A stretch of DNA of 64,000 nt from Sphingobium sp. Cam5-1 (lineage in GTDB: Bacteria > Pseudomonadota > Alphaproteobacteria > Sphingomonadales > Sphingomonadaceae): the NCBI RefSeq assembly GCF_015693305.1, contig NZ_CP065138.1, positions 2,046,001-2,110,000 of the forward strand, in the 5' to 3' direction. The notes below the pieces were generated by a model, which saw only the letters and a list, made by a program, of their open reading frames with translations, was not told the origin of the DNA and made no database searches. This document shows positions 1 to 9,044 of the stretch, one piece after another (within the stretch, counting starts at the first letter, position 1; each line of letters starts with the position of its first letter). The position numbers were made by a program, and so were the translations under genes.

Positions 1-1765
1 TGACGCCGGATGACGCGCAACTTTGCAGCGCGGTGAGAACCTGATCGGAACTCCCGGCCTTTCCTGCCGGATAGGGCGAAGGAGGAGGCGGCAAAAACGG
101 CGCAATATTGTTTTGCGACCAACTGTCGCCGGAAAGAGATTCCGGCAGATATTGCGTATAGAGGATCGCGATCTTGATGCCCTTGGCCTTGATAGCCGTG
201 CATTCAGTCAGGTCGCTGCTCCGCATTGGTCCGAAATATCGGCCCCCGCCATTTGGTTGATCCAACATACCGTCCGTGATGAGGAACAATATCTTTTGTG
301 GCGTCGCTCCCGGGGCACCCGTCCCCGCATTGGGGATGAGATTTTTCATCGTGGTGAGCATGTTCGTCACTTCGGTCGCTTTATCGTCTATATTGCTCCC
401 GCTCGTCGGCATCGAGTTTTTCCACCAATAATCATCCGCCGGAAACAGGGATGCTGCCGAAAAGCCACTGCCGTATGACGCGACGTTAGTCAGACTGTTC
501 AGCGTCCTGACAGGTGAACTATTGCCGGATCGCGTCCAGTCGAACGAGAACATCTGTGCCCGATAGGTAACCTGATATTGGGAAGCCTGGCTTGCAGCGA
601 ATGGGATCAACTGCGATGCGGCTGAGACCATGTCGTCCTTGCGCAGGATAATGCTGGAAGGGCTACCATAGATTCTGCCGTAATTATGGGTGAGCCAATA
701 ACCGTCAGCCCAGTATCCGGTGTCATAGTCGGAATACACTGGCATGCCCGTAGTCGTGCTCGTGGTGGTGGTCGAGGCACCCCCGTTGGTCGGCGTGGAG
801 ACCACAGTCGTCGTCGTGGTCGGCGTCACTTTCTTTTTGACGGTAGACGCGCCGCTGGAACTGGAAGCGACAGTATAAGTAGTGACGTTATAAGTGCTGA
901 CAGTGGTATCGATGTTCTTCTTGTTGGCTCCACTCCCGGATGTTGTTCGCGTGGGGCCTGTGATCGTCGGCGTTGAAGTTGAGGTCATGAGATTACCGGC
1001 GCTGTCATATACCAGGTCAGCTGACGAATCCCATCTGTAGAAGACATTCTGGGTCGTGGAGCCGGACGTATAATATCCTGCCGATAGCAATATGTGTCGG
1101 GCTTGCTGATCCTTGACGTAAATATTGTCGGTTTTCGGAAGCATCGCGTGGCACGCAAAGGCGCAGCCGTTCGCGTTTTCGCTCGTCTTGGTGGCCGCGA
1201 TTATCTTGCTCACTCCATCCGAGGTCGCAGGCAGGAGCATGGATGGCGAATTGTCCATCGCAAGGTAAAAATCGACATTGGGCGGCTGCGCGGCGCTTGC
1301 CGAGGATGTTCCGCTGACCGTCAGAGTGCCAGCCCCCAAAATGCCACCGAATACATTGACCGACTTGGCCGTGTAGCTGACGGTAGCCTTGCGAAGATAG
1401 CCCAGTGCGCCGCTGCCGCCGGACGTCCCGTCCGTAATCGTGGGTGTCACCTGCAGGTCCTGGTAACCGCTCAGGAGGCTGGCCTGAGCACTGAACATCG
1501 TGCGCGCGGCAGCAGTCGCGTCACTGTTCGACTGAAGGATCATCGAGGGTCCGACAGCCGCGAGCGCCGCTGCGTCGGCCGCGGCGTTCAGGTGCGTCTG
1601 GAGGCTCATGGCGCGAGAATAATCGATGCCAAAGCCGGTGACGAAGGTCAGCGGGACAAGCGAAAATGCCATGATCATCATGGCCCCGCCTTGTTGATCG
1701 GCCTTTAGACGAGCAGCGAGGCCGGCCATCGCTGCCGAAGAACGGAGACAAGAGGATTTTGTCAT
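1..1765 (-). CDS. TadG-like pilus/Flp assembly protein with vWA domain (3' end beyond window)
   Basis: The frame is open from an ATG at 1765 to the window edge, so the C-terminus is missing. The N-terminus has a single hydrophobic segment (about residues 28-50) followed by IDYSRAM and an Ala-rich helix, the TadG/TadE_N layout. Around 1230-1260 it reads AMDNSPSM, a DxSxS MIDAS motif of a von Willebrand A domain. Just after it comes GCAFACH, a motif I associate with TadG proteins of this lineage. TadG proteins sit in the envelope next to Tad/Flp pili; the exact role is poorly defined. It is the last gene of a three-gene minus-strand operon, 11 bases after the TadE-like gene. No tad ATPase or secretin is in view. 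Confidence 0.85.
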   Translation of the reverse strand, partial: MTKSSCLRSSAAMAGLAARLKADQQGGAMMIMAFSLVPLTFVTGFGIDYSRAMSLQTHLNAAADAAALAAVGPSMILQSNSDATAAARTMFSAQASLLSGYQDLQVTPTITDGTSGGSGALGYLRKATVSYTAKSVNVFGGILGAGTLTVSGTSSASAAQPPNVDFYLAMDNSPSMLLPATSDGVSKIIAATKTSENANGCAFACHAMLPKTDNIYVKDQQARHILLSAGYYTSGSTTQNVFYRWDSSADLVYDSAGNLMTSTSTPTITGPTRTTSGSGANKKNIDTTVSTYNVTTYTVASSSSGASTVKKKVTPTTTTTVVSTPTNGGASTTTTSTTTGMPVYSDYDTGYWADGYWLTHNYGRIYGSPSSIILRKDDMVSAASQLIPFAASQASQYQVTYRAQMFSFDWTRSGNSSPVRTLNSLTNVASYGSGFSAASLFPADDYWWKNSMPTSGSNIDDKATEVTNMLTTMKNLIPNAGTGAPGATPQKILFLITDGMLDQPNGGGRYFGPMRSSDLTECTAIKAKGIKIAILYTQYLPESLSGDSWSQNNIAPFLPPPPSPYPAGKAGSSDQVLTALQSCASSGV

Positions 1766-1776
1766 CGGTCAAGCAC

Positions 1777-2472
1777 CTAGTAAAGACGAGGAGTCATGTA
1801 GATGGTGTGGGTGAGCGCCGTGGTCCGGATAGGTATATAACTGACCGATGGCGTGAAATTGTAAGTGATCTTGCCCATGTACAGCCAGCCTCCGGCAGTA
1901 CCGACCTGGGTCTTGTTGGCGACGCCGGGAACAAGATTCTGACAGACATTCGATCCGTCCGGTGAGGTCGGCACCATAGTAGAATTGATCATATCGGCCG
2001 GGATCGAGATGACGGCATTAGCCGACTGCGCCTCGACAGTTGGAAGCGTACCGGCAGTATGTTCTGAAGTTGTGGGCGTGACGACGCTGCCATCGACATT
2101 CTGCGTCTGTGCCTGGGTCCATACGACATAGGCATGGGTGGCGTCGCAGATCCGAAGCAGCGAGACCTGCTCGGTCGCGTTGTTGAGCTTGTAAGGCGAC
2201 AGGACCACCGCACTGGCGCTGAGATAGGATTTTGCATTGGCGCTCTGCGGCGCGTTGTAGACGACCGTGGGAGACATGGTTCGGCTGGTGAGATCGACCA
2301 GCGAACGGGTCGCGATGGTGACCTTGCGGTTGCAGGCAATCATGTCCGACAGGCACACCCCGCCCGTGTACATAAGCACGAACACCGGCAAACAGAGCGC
2401 GAATTCCACGATGACTGCGCCGCGCGCATCCTGCGTGAAGCGCTTCAGCATGAGCTTTGCGATGCGTTGCAT
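1777..2472 (-). CDS. TadE-like pseudopilin (second of pair)
   Basis: 231-aa protein. A TadE motif lies at residues 18-40: Gly18 precedes a hydrophobic stretch with Glu at +5 (G-AVIVEF), the pattern cut by the prepilin peptidase TadV/CpaA. The rest is a Ser/Thr-rich extracytoplasmic domain with few charges. The frame stays open upstream to 2574, but the start at 2472 is preferred: it follows a GGAAG at a suitable distance and gives the usual short N-terminus. It overlaps the end of the upstream TadE gene by 28 bases, so the two are translationally close. It is probably a minor pseudopilin of a Tad system encoded elsewhere. Confidence 0.8.
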   Translation of the reverse strand: MQRIAKLMLKRFTQDARGAVIVEFALCLPVFVLMYTGGVCLSDMIACNRKVTIATRSLVDLTSRTMSPTVVYNAPQSANAKSYLSASAVVLSPYKLNNATEQVSLLRICDATHAYVVWTQAQTQNVDGSVVTPTTSEHTAGTLPTVEAQSANAVISIPADMINSTMVPTSPDGSNVCQNLVPGVANKTQVGTAGGWLYMGKITYNFTPSVSYIPIRTTALTHTIYMTPRLY

Positions 2473-3116
2473 GAATAATCTTCCGTCGTGAACACCGACG
2501 TTGCCACAAGCTTCCGATTGGCATTGGGCTGATTTATCAGGTTCAAGCCTAGCGGCCCTTTTCCTGTCGGCCACAGATACACCAACTGGAGAACGACGAT
2601 GCGGTTTTTGCCGCTACCGCCCGACTGGTAGATATAGCCCGTCCCTGTCGAGGTCAGCACGCCATTGCTGTCATACGTGAATGTCGGCGCGGAAGTGCTG
2701 CCCACATTATAGCTGGTTGCGGTGGCAACGTTGACCGTTAGCCGCGAGCAGGTGAGCATCGCCGGCAGGAGCGAGGGAACGCTGACGGCTTGCCCGCTCG
2801 AATTGGTGCCGGAATACCCATTGCAGATGGCGTCTTTGAAGTCATCGGACGTCATGCCCATGTGCCCATTGGCCATCTGGGTCGTTTGGGCTGAGCCAGT
2901 CAACAGCAGGCGCCCTGCGCTTTGAGCCGCGGTCTCCAGCATCTGTTGCGCCAAATATATCATCATCGTGTATAGGATCGCGAACAGCAGCGCGAGCAAA
3001 GCCGGTGCGACGATGGCGAATTCCAGGGCAGCCGTACCCTTCCTGTCTTTCGACAGGTTCGTACCGAAGCGGCGAACCGCTTTCAGTGGGTAAAAGATAC
3101 TGCGTAAAATCGCCAC
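2445..3116 (-). CDS. TadE-like pseudopilin (first of pair)
   Basis: 223-aa protein starting at a GTG (3116), with AAGGA about 11 bases upstream. Residues 27-55 show the TadE signature: Gly27, then TAALEF with Glu32 at +5, followed by a long hydrophobic helix. After the membrane segment comes a 150-residue exported domain with two Cys near the C-terminus (YSCNASQSSC), possibly a disulfide. It opens the TadE-TadE-TadG operon, whose members are thought to be minor pilins or assembly proteins of Flp pili. An ATG at 3126 is out of frame and was not used. Confidence 0.8.
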   Translation of the reverse strand: MAILRSIFYPLKAVRRFGTNLSKDRKGTAALEFAIVAPALLALLFAILYTMMIYLAQQMLETAAQSAGRLLLTGSAQTTQMANGHMGMTSDDFKDAICNGYSGTNSSGQAVSVPSLLPAMLTCSRLTVNVATATSYNVGSTSAPTFTYDSNGVLTSTGTGYIYQSGGSGKNRIVVLQLVYLWPTGKGPLGLNLINQPNANRKLVATSVFTTEDYSCNASQSSC

Positions 3117-3715
3117 GCGGCGGCATCCTTAAAGCTATATCAAAGGCTATATCGCCGATCAGCGTTCAGATTTAGTAAACGGCCTCGACGGGCACGCTGG
3201 GCGGTTATCAACGCGAGTTTCCGATATTGCTCAAGCGACCTGATGCTTGATCAGCAAGCCATAGAGTTGGCACACCATCTAACGCCTCGCGCAGAAGTGC
3301 GCCTGCCGGTCCCCGATCCGTTCTATTCTCAGCCATCTTTTGTAACGCTTCGCCTCACGGGCATTGTGTGGGCGGGCAGCAGCCCTGCATGGCCTGCCTT
3401 CACGGAGGGGCGATTCTTTCGCGCGCGCGATTTCAGCCGGTCGACCCTGGGGAGCGGCCAGCGGGTCCGTGGTGATGAAGCTGAAGGACATGGGACGATA
3501 TTCAGAGGCACCGCGTCGGCCGATAGCCTGCGCGGCATGCTTCATGCGGACAGAAGCAAAGTGTGTGACGGGTCCGGCCGCGTCTGCCGAGATAGCGGGC
3601 ACGGCCTGCCGATTGCAGCCTCGACTCCGCCGCTCCCGCCCGAACGGTCGCGGCCATTTTTGCATGCGGCAGGGGTGGCTGTTCCAGTTCCGCGACGTTC
3701 GGAAGGGTTGTTGAA
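3117..3715. other. 599-base gap between the Tad operon and the T1SS operon
   Basis: No gene is confidently seen. It must hold the divergent promoters of the Tad-like operon (left) and the secretion operon (right). ORFs of 116-201 codons exist on both strands, for example plus 3364-3714, which ends two bases before the ABC gene start. Their composition (Arg/Ala/Pro/Cys rich, no domain) looks like out-of-frame GC-rich DNA. A small inverted repeat GCTTG-N5-CAAGC lies near 3244-3260. Confidence 0.4.
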
Positions 3716-5467
3716 GTGGTTATGGCGGTGGGGAGACGTGAGGGCGAGTTGTGGGACATCGTCCGCAGCTACAAAAAGGTCTTCATCGTCGTCCTGTGCG
3801 TCAGCGCGATACTTAACGTCCTGCTGCTGGGCAGTTCGCTATACATGATGATGGTATATGACTCGGTTCTGCCGAGCCGATCCATCCCGACGCTGGTCGG
3901 GCTCGCGATCCTGATCATGATCGTCTACGCCTTCCAGGGATTTTTTGAGAATATGCGATCCGGCATGCTGGCCGATGTCGCAAATTCCCTTGAGCAGCAA
4001 TTGTCGGGCCGGGTCCAGAGCGCGATATCGCAACTGGCGCTGGCTGGTCACAAATTGCCAGGCGACGGCCTTGGCCCGATGCGCGATCTTGAAAATGTGC
4101 GCGCCTTTCTGTCGGGCGGCGCGTCTGTCATGATCGACCTGCCCTGGATTATCTTCTTTCTGGGCGTGTTGTTCGCCTTGCATGTCTGGCTGGGCTTCAC
4201 GACGCTGATCGGCGCGATCATCCTGTTTTCACTGACCCTCGTCACCAACCGCGTCATGAAGCAGCCCGCCGGGCAGCTGTCACAGCTGTCCGCCTATCGC
4301 AACAACGTGGCTGAAACCAATTTGCGCCACGTCGAACTGCTGACGGCGCTTGGTATGCGGGGGCGCATGCAACAGCGGTGGGGCCGGTTGAACAATATGT
4401 ACGGGGCGGCCCAGAACAAGCTGGCCCGTTCCGGCGCGGCGCTGGGCGGGCTCAGCAAGATGCTGCGGCTGGCGCTTCAATCGATGATCCTGACCGTTGG
4501 GGCCTTGCTGGTCCTTGATGACAAGGCAAGCGCGGGGGTGATTTTTGCATCGTCCATCCTGTCGGCCCGCGCCTTGGCACCCGTGGACCAGGCGATTGCG
4601 AACTGGAAAAGCTTCATGAGCGCCCGCTCCGGCTGGGCCACCCTGACGGAGTTGCTGAAGCGCGTTCCGGCGCCCCCGCAGGTTTCGCTGCGCTTGCCCC
4701 CGCCCGCGCAAAAGCTATCGGTGGAAAAGCTCGCCATCGCGCCGCCCGGAACCAGGCAGATAACCGCGAACGGGGTCGAGTTTCAGCTGAGCGCGGGAGA
4801 TGCCTGCGCCGTCATTGGCCCCAGCGGAGCGGGCAAATCTTCGCTCGCGCGCGCGTTGATCGGTGCCTGGCGGCCAGCGCGCGGGACGATCCGCTTCGAC
4901 GGCGCATCGCTGGACCAATGGAATGCAGAAGATTTCGGCGGCTTTGTCGGCTATCTCCCACAGTCGGTCGAACTGCTGGACGGAACGATCGCGGAAAATA
5001 TCGCCCGTTTCGATCCTAGCGCTTCATCCGAAGCGGTTCTGGCGGCGGCGAAGGCAGCGGCGGTGCATGACCTGATCACACGCCTTCCGCAGGGCTATGA
5101 CACCCGCGTGGGCGCTGATGGCGAAGCGCTGTCCGGTGGCCAGCGGCAGCGCATCGGCCTTGCCCGCGCATTATATGGCGACCCCTTCTTCGTATTGCTG
5201 GACGAGCCAAACTCCAATCTGGACAGCGAGGGCGAGGCTGCACTGGCCGCCGCGATCGAAACGGTGCGCAATCGTGGAGGAATTCTGGTGGTGATATCGC
5301 ACCGGGCCGACGTGCTCGGGCGGGTGAGCCATGTCATGGTGATGCGCGGTGGTCGCATGGAGGCATTTGGTCCGGCGGCACAAATAATGGCGCGGCTGCG
5401 GCAGAAACCCAAGCTGGCGCAGGAAAATGTCGTGGCGATGCAGGGCGCAGCTGCGGGAAATTCGTGA
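3716..5467 (+). CDS. Type I secretion system permease/ATPase
   Basis: 583-aa half-transporter of the PrtD/HlyB class that exports an unfolded substrate across both membranes together with an HlyD adaptor and a TolC-type channel. About six membrane segments fill residues 20-300. The nucleotide-binding domain follows: Walker A GPSGAGKSS at 368-376, signature LSGGQRQR at 472-479, Walker B VLLDEP with Asp496-Glu497. There is no N-terminal C39 peptidase domain, so the substrate probably carries a C-terminal secretion signal. GTG at 3716 is chosen because GGAAGGG lies 8 bases upstream; ATG at 3722 is the alternative. The adaptor gene starts one base after its stop. No RTX substrate or TolC gene is in the window. 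Confidence 0.92.
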   Translation: MVMAVGRREGELWDIVRSYKKVFIVVLCVSAILNVLLLGSSLYMMMVYDSVLPSRSIPTLVGLAILIMIVYAFQGFFENMRSGMLADVANSLEQQLSGRVQSAISQLALAGHKLPGDGLGPMRDLENVRAFLSGGASVMIDLPWIIFFLGVLFALHVWLGFTTLIGAIILFSLTLVTNRVMKQPAGQLSQLSAYRNNVAETNLRHVELLTALGMRGRMQQRWGRLNNMYGAAQNKLARSGAALGGLSKMLRLALQSMILTVGALLVLDDKASAGVIFASSILSARALAPVDQAIANWKSFMSARSGWATLTELLKRVPAPPQVSLRLPPPAQKLSVEKLAIAPPGTRQITANGVEFQLSAGDACAVIGPSGAGKSSLARALIGAWRPARGTIRFDGASLDQWNAEDFGGFVGYLPQSVELLDGTIAENIARFDPSASSEAVLAAAKAAAVHDLITRLPQGYDTRVGADGEALSGGQRQRIGLARALYGDPFFVLLDEPNSNLDSEGEAALAAAIETVRNRGGILVVISHRADVLGRVSHVMVMRGGRMEAFGPAAQIMARLRQKPKLAQENVVAMQGAAAGNS

Positions 5468-5468
5468 G

Positions 5469-6806
5469 ATGAACGTCAATCTTGCCACCGGCTTCATGGC
5501 CGATGATCGTGGCGCCGACTATGATCCGGCCGAGCATGTTCAGAAGAAGCTGAAGACCGTTCTGATCGCCATGGCGCTGCTGTTCCTGGGGTTCGGCGTG
5601 GCGGGGACGCTGATCCCGATCGGTGGCGCAGTGATCGCGTCGGGGCATATCGGGCTGGCATCGCACATCAAGAAGATCGCACATCCTGCCGGAGGCGTGA
5701 TCGCGGACATTCTGGTCGAAAACGGCACCCATGTCCGCAAGGGGCAGGTGCTGATGCGCTTCGACGATCGAGTTACCGGAGCGGATGCGGAATATTCCAG
5801 TCTGAGCGTCGATCAGCTGCTGGCGCAGCGCGCCCGGCTGGAGGCGGAGCGTCTGGGTGCCGATACCATCGCCTTTCCAAGCGAACTGATGCGACATGAT
5901 CCTGCCGCGCAGCAGGCGATGACCGATGAAAGCAGGTTGTTCCACATAAGGCAGTCCGAACAGGCGGGGCTGGCCGCGCAGTTGCAATCGCGCATTCGCC
6001 AGCATCGGCAGCAGATCAGCGCGTATCAATCGCAAATCCGCGCGCTGGAGCAGCAGGCGGTCCTGATCGAGCCAGAACGCAAGGGCGTGAAGCAGCTGTG
6101 GGACAAGGGGCTCGTCACTATCAGTCGGCTCAATCAGGTGGAGCGAACCGCCGTTGACCTTCAGGGCAGCATCGGCGCATTGCGCGCCGACATAGCTCAG
6201 ACGCAAGCGCGCATCACCGAAGCGCAGGAGCAGATGATCCAGTTGGGCGCGGCCCGTCGGTCGCAGGCCGGCACAGACCTTGCCCAATTGAACGGAGCCC
6301 TGAATCAGCAGCAGATGCGCAGCGTGTCAGCGATCGACGCGCAGGACCGCAGCGTGCTTCGGGCTCCCTATGGCGGGGTGATCGACAAGCTGGCCTTCAA
6401 CACGATCGGCGGGGTAGTGCGGCCCGCAGAGGTCATCATGGAGATCGTGCCGGACAGCGATCAGCTGCTGGTCGAAGGCGCGGTTTCTCCCGCCGACATC
6501 GATCATGTGCGCGTCGGCCAAGCGGCGCGCATCCGCTTTACGGCTTTCAACAACGCGTCCACGCCGGAAATTAGAGGCAAGGTGACCTTTGTGGCTGCCG
6601 ACCGGACGGCTGACCCCGAGGGCAAGGTAAGTTTCTACCCGGTGCGGGTTGAAATAGATGAGGCGCAACTCGCGGAACATCCCGAACTGAGGCTGAAGCC
6701 CGGCATGCCTGCGGAACTGTTCATTGAAACCGGAAATCGGACAATGATTTCCTACCTGACAAAGCCTTTGAGAAACCAGTTCGCGCGGGCATTCCGGGAC
6801 GAGTGA
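5469..6806 (+). CDS. HlyD-family type I secretion periplasmic adaptor
   Basis: 445-aa membrane fusion protein partnering the ABC exporter just upstream. One membrane anchor lies near residues 25-50. A lipoyl-like half (AHPAGGVIADILVENGTHVRKGQVL) is followed by a long coiled-coil region rich in Gln/Arg/Ala (about 100-260). The second lipoyl half (VLRAPYGGVIDKLAFNTIGGVV) and a beta-barrel domain come last, which is the HlyD/PrtE order. The frame opens at 5427, but ATG 5469 is preferred because it lies just after the ATPase stop and gives a usual N-terminus. The operon ends at the hairpin at 6840. Confidence 0.9.
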   Translation: MNVNLATGFMADDRGADYDPAEHVQKKLKTVLIAMALLFLGFGVAGTLIPIGGAVIASGHIGLASHIKKIAHPAGGVIADILVENGTHVRKGQVLMRFDDRVTGADAEYSSLSVDQLLAQRARLEAERLGADTIAFPSELMRHDPAAQQAMTDESRLFHIRQSEQAGLAAQLQSRIRQHRQQISAYQSQIRALEQQAVLIEPERKGVKQLWDKGLVTISRLNQVERTAVDLQGSIGALRADIAQTQARITEAQEQMIQLGAARRSQAGTDLAQLNGALNQQQMRSVSAIDAQDRSVLRAPYGGVIDKLAFNTIGGVVRPAEVIMEIVPDSDQLLVEGAVSPADIDHVRVGQAARIRFTAFNNASTPEIRGKVTFVAADRTADPEGKVSFYPVRVEIDEAQLAEHPELRLKPGMPAELFIETGNRTMISYLTKPLRNQFARAFRDE

Positions 6807-6839
6807 AGGGTGCGCCAGACGGGCACGCCGGGGAAGCGC

Positions 6840-6876
6840 GGAAGCGTCGAGCGATGCTCGAAACGCTGCCTTTTTT
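6840..6876 (+). terminator. Rho-independent terminator of the T1SS operon
   Basis: GC-rich hairpin whose arms contain AGCGT-CGAGC and GCTCG-AA-ACGCT around a GAT loop, closed by GG/CC outside one mismatch and followed by six T (6871-6876). It lies 34 bases after the HlyD stop. Confidence 0.75.
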
Positions 6877-6908
6877 GAAACGCCTCGAACCGGAATTATT
6901 TCTACCAC

Positions 6909-6939
6909 TTGACAAAGGTTGATATTCGTCAACTATTAG
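6909..6939 (+). promoter_or_regulatory. Probable promoter with overlapping palindrome upstream of the LLM oxidoreductase
   Basis: A perfect -35 hexamer TTGACA (6909-6914) is followed 16 bases on by AACTAT, or 19 bases on by TATTAG, as -10. The spacer holds GTTGA-N6-TCAAC (6918-6933), a possible operator. It would give a leader of about 100 bases before the ATG at 7045. Confidence 0.5.
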
Positions 6940-7044
6940 GAGCAGATGGCCGGGTAGTTGTGTCTCAGCAGATGATCTGCCGTGGACGCGGCTGGCCACC
7001 ATTTGAAAAGCTAATGAGATAAACCTTAGAGAGAGTATCAGGCT

Positions 7045-8349
7045 ATGGCCCACACGAAGTTCCACCTTGGCTATTTCACGAAGTTCGGCGCGACGTCCTG
7101 GCCGGGGGATGGCAAGGAGTTTGGCTCGCAGTGGGCGGACGGTTCCTATCACAAGGAATTGGCCAAGATGCTGGAGGCGGCGAAGTTCGACTTCGTCTTC
7201 TTCGAAGACACGACGATCGTGGGTGACCGCTATGCCGGTTCCATGGAGCTTGACCTCAAAAATGCGACCTTGGCGCCCAAGCTCGATCCCCTGCCGCTGT
7301 TGCCCGTGATGGCGCAAGACACGTCGCATATCGGCCTGATCGCGACGGCTTCGACCACCTTCTACCCGCCTTATCTGCTCGCCCGGCTGCTTTCGACGAT
7401 CGATTCCCTGACGAAGGGGCGCGCGGGATGGAACATGGTGACATCGAGCGAGAAGAACGCGGCGCTGAACTTCGGCATGGAGAAACTGCTGCCACCGAAC
7501 GAGCGCTATGACATTGCCGATGAGTTCGTCGAACTGTGCAAGAAGCTGTGGGATAGCTGGGAAGAAGGCGCGCTGGTCGCGAACCCCGAAACCGGCGTCT
7601 ATGTCGATCACACCAAGGTCCACACCATCAATTTCGAGGGCAAGCATTTCCGGTCGCGCGGGCCGTTGAACACGCTGCGATCGCCGCAGGGCTATCCGGT
7701 TCTGGCGCAAGCGGGCGCGTCCGAGCGTGGCCGCCAGTTTTCGTCCAAGAATGCCGAAGTCGTGCTGGGCATGATGACCGGCGGCGTTCCGGGGATGAAA
7801 GCCTATCGCCAGGATATTCGGGACCGCGCCGAAGCGCAGGGCCGCAATCCCGACGACATCAAGGTCTTCTTCCTCACCCCGGTCAACATCTATCCGGAAG
7901 GCGAGGGACCGCATGAAATGACCGAAGCGGAAAAGCAGGCCGCGTTCGAGCATAATATCGTGATGGCGTCGTCGTCGCTGGATGTCGACTTCTCGCAATA
8001 TGACCTCGACGTACCCGTGCCGCAGGACATTGTGGCAGGCGGCCACACCAGCGCGCTGGAACATATGAAGAAGGCTGGACGGGAAGAAGGAAAATCGATC
8101 CGCGACCTGTTCTCCATGGGCCAGGGCGCGAGCGGCATGGACTTCAGCGGCACGCCCGAGCAGGTTGCCGAAAAGATGATGGCTGTCATGGACGAAGTGG
8201 GCGGCGACGGGTTCCTGATCGAAGGGTCGGGTTACAATCGCCAGCTTCCCGAACTGGTCAACGGCGTCATCCCTGCCCTTCAGAAGGCGGGCGCGGTGCG
8301 CACCGAATATGAAGGCACGACGCTGCGCGAAATCCTGCGTGAGTTCTGA
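7045..8349 (+). CDS. LLM-class flavin-dependent monooxygenase (NtaA/SnaA/DszA type)
   Basis: 434-aa luciferase-like TIM-barrel protein. The family uses FMNH2 from a separate reductase plus O2 to oxidise small organic substrates, often sulfur- or nitrogen-containing. Recognisable elements are the family N-terminus, LIATASTTFYPPYLLARLLSTID, the segment GRAGWNMVTS, the NERYDIADEF helix, and GYPVLAQAGASERGRQF, which belongs to the flavin/phosphate-binding C-terminal half. Length fits NtaA/DszA relatives. It is monocistronic, lying between the promoter at 6909 and the terminator at 8402. No reductase gene adjoins it, so the electron donor must come from elsewhere. The substrate cannot be read from sequence. 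Confidence 0.9.
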   Translation: MAHTKFHLGYFTKFGATSWPGDGKEFGSQWADGSYHKELAKMLEAAKFDFVFFEDTTIVGDRYAGSMELDLKNATLAPKLDPLPLLPVMAQDTSHIGLIATASTTFYPPYLLARLLSTIDSLTKGRAGWNMVTSSEKNAALNFGMEKLLPPNERYDIADEFVELCKKLWDSWEEGALVANPETGVYVDHTKVHTINFEGKHFRSRGPLNTLRSPQGYPVLAQAGASERGRQFSSKNAEVVLGMMTGGVPGMKAYRQDIRDRAEAQGRNPDDIKVFFLTPVNIYPEGEGPHEMTEAEKQAAFEHNIVMASSSLDVDFSQYDLDVPVPQDIVAGGHTSALEHMKKAGREEGKSIRDLFSMGQGASGMDFSGTPEQVAEKMMAVMDEVGGDGFLIEGSGYNRQLPELVNGVIPALQKAGAVRTEYEGTTLREILREF

Positions 8350-8401
8350 CGCGATTGGCGTGGAGCGGTTGCGCTGCTCCGCGCCCACCTCAATCTTGAA
8401 G

Positions 8402-8442
8402 CTGGAGCGCGCCCGCACATCGCGGCGCGCTCCAGTTGTTTT
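8402..8442 (+). terminator. Terminator after the LLM oxidoreductase gene
   Basis: Perfect 12-bp stem (8402-8413 with 8424-8435) around a 10-base loop, followed by TTGTTTT. It lies 53 bases past the stop codon. Confidence 0.75.
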
Positions 8443-8576
8443 GGCAATGTCCGGCTGCGTTGGTTTACGCGGGCCACAACCGCACCCGTCGTTGGCGCGG
8501 CCGCAAAAGGCCCGATTGGAACGCGGCACCTCCTTGCGTTAGGGTTCCTTCCAGACGGCCAGGAAGTCGTGGGCAA

Positions 8577-9038
8577 ATGGGAGAGGAACGTTTGACTGAA
8601 ACCGACAAGTTCGCTGCGACTTTGGCGATATATGCTCTGAAAGCGCGCTACTTCCGGTCCATGGACAATAAAGATTGGCGGGCCTTGGAGGCAGTCTTTG
8701 CACCCGACCTCATCGCCGATTTCCGCGACGCCGCCGGGGAGCGGGACGAGAGCATGCTGATCCACGGCGCGGCGCCTTATGTCGCGCGCCTGGCGCCAAT
8801 GCTGGAGCAGGTCACAACCGTTCATCACGGCCATATGCCCGAGATCCAGATCGAAACGGACAGCCAAGCCAGCGGCATCTGGGCGATGGAGGACAAGCTG
8901 TGGGTGCAGGAAGGCTCACCCCTGCCCTTCCGCTGGATGCATGGCTATGGCCATTATCATGAGCGCTATGTGCGGCTGGCCGACGGCTGGCGCATCAGCG
9001 AGATTCGCCTGACGCGCTTGCGCATCGATGCGGGCTGA
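8577..9038 (+). CDS. SnoaL-like / NTF2-fold protein
   Basis: About 153 aa, the size of a single NTF2-fold domain. It opens with an Ala/Leu helix (IYALKARYFRSMDNKDWRAL), followed by EAVFAPDLIADF. It ends in alternating strands including WMHGYGHYHERYVRLADGWRISEIRLTRLR, the usual SnoaL-like ending. The family includes isomerases, dehydratases and non-enzymatic binders, so the function is open. Two starts are possible: ATG 8577 (AGGAAG 10 bases upstream), or TTG 8592 with GAGAGGA immediately upstream, giving MTETDKF. The stop lies 6 bases from the convergent ABC-F stop. Confidence 0.8.
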   Translation: MGEERLTETDKFAATLAIYALKARYFRSMDNKDWRALEAVFAPDLIADFRDAAGERDESMLIHGAAPYVARLAPMLEQVTTVHHGHMPEIQIETDSQASGIWAMEDKLWVQEGSPLPFRWMHGYGHYHERYVRLADGWRISEIRLTRLRIDAG

Positions 9039-9044
9039 AGGCCC

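Noticed and set aside
3364..3714. 116-codon frame just before the T1SS ATPase
   Set aside because: Arg/Ala/Cys-rich without recognisable domain or ribosome site; competing frames on the other strand look equally good.
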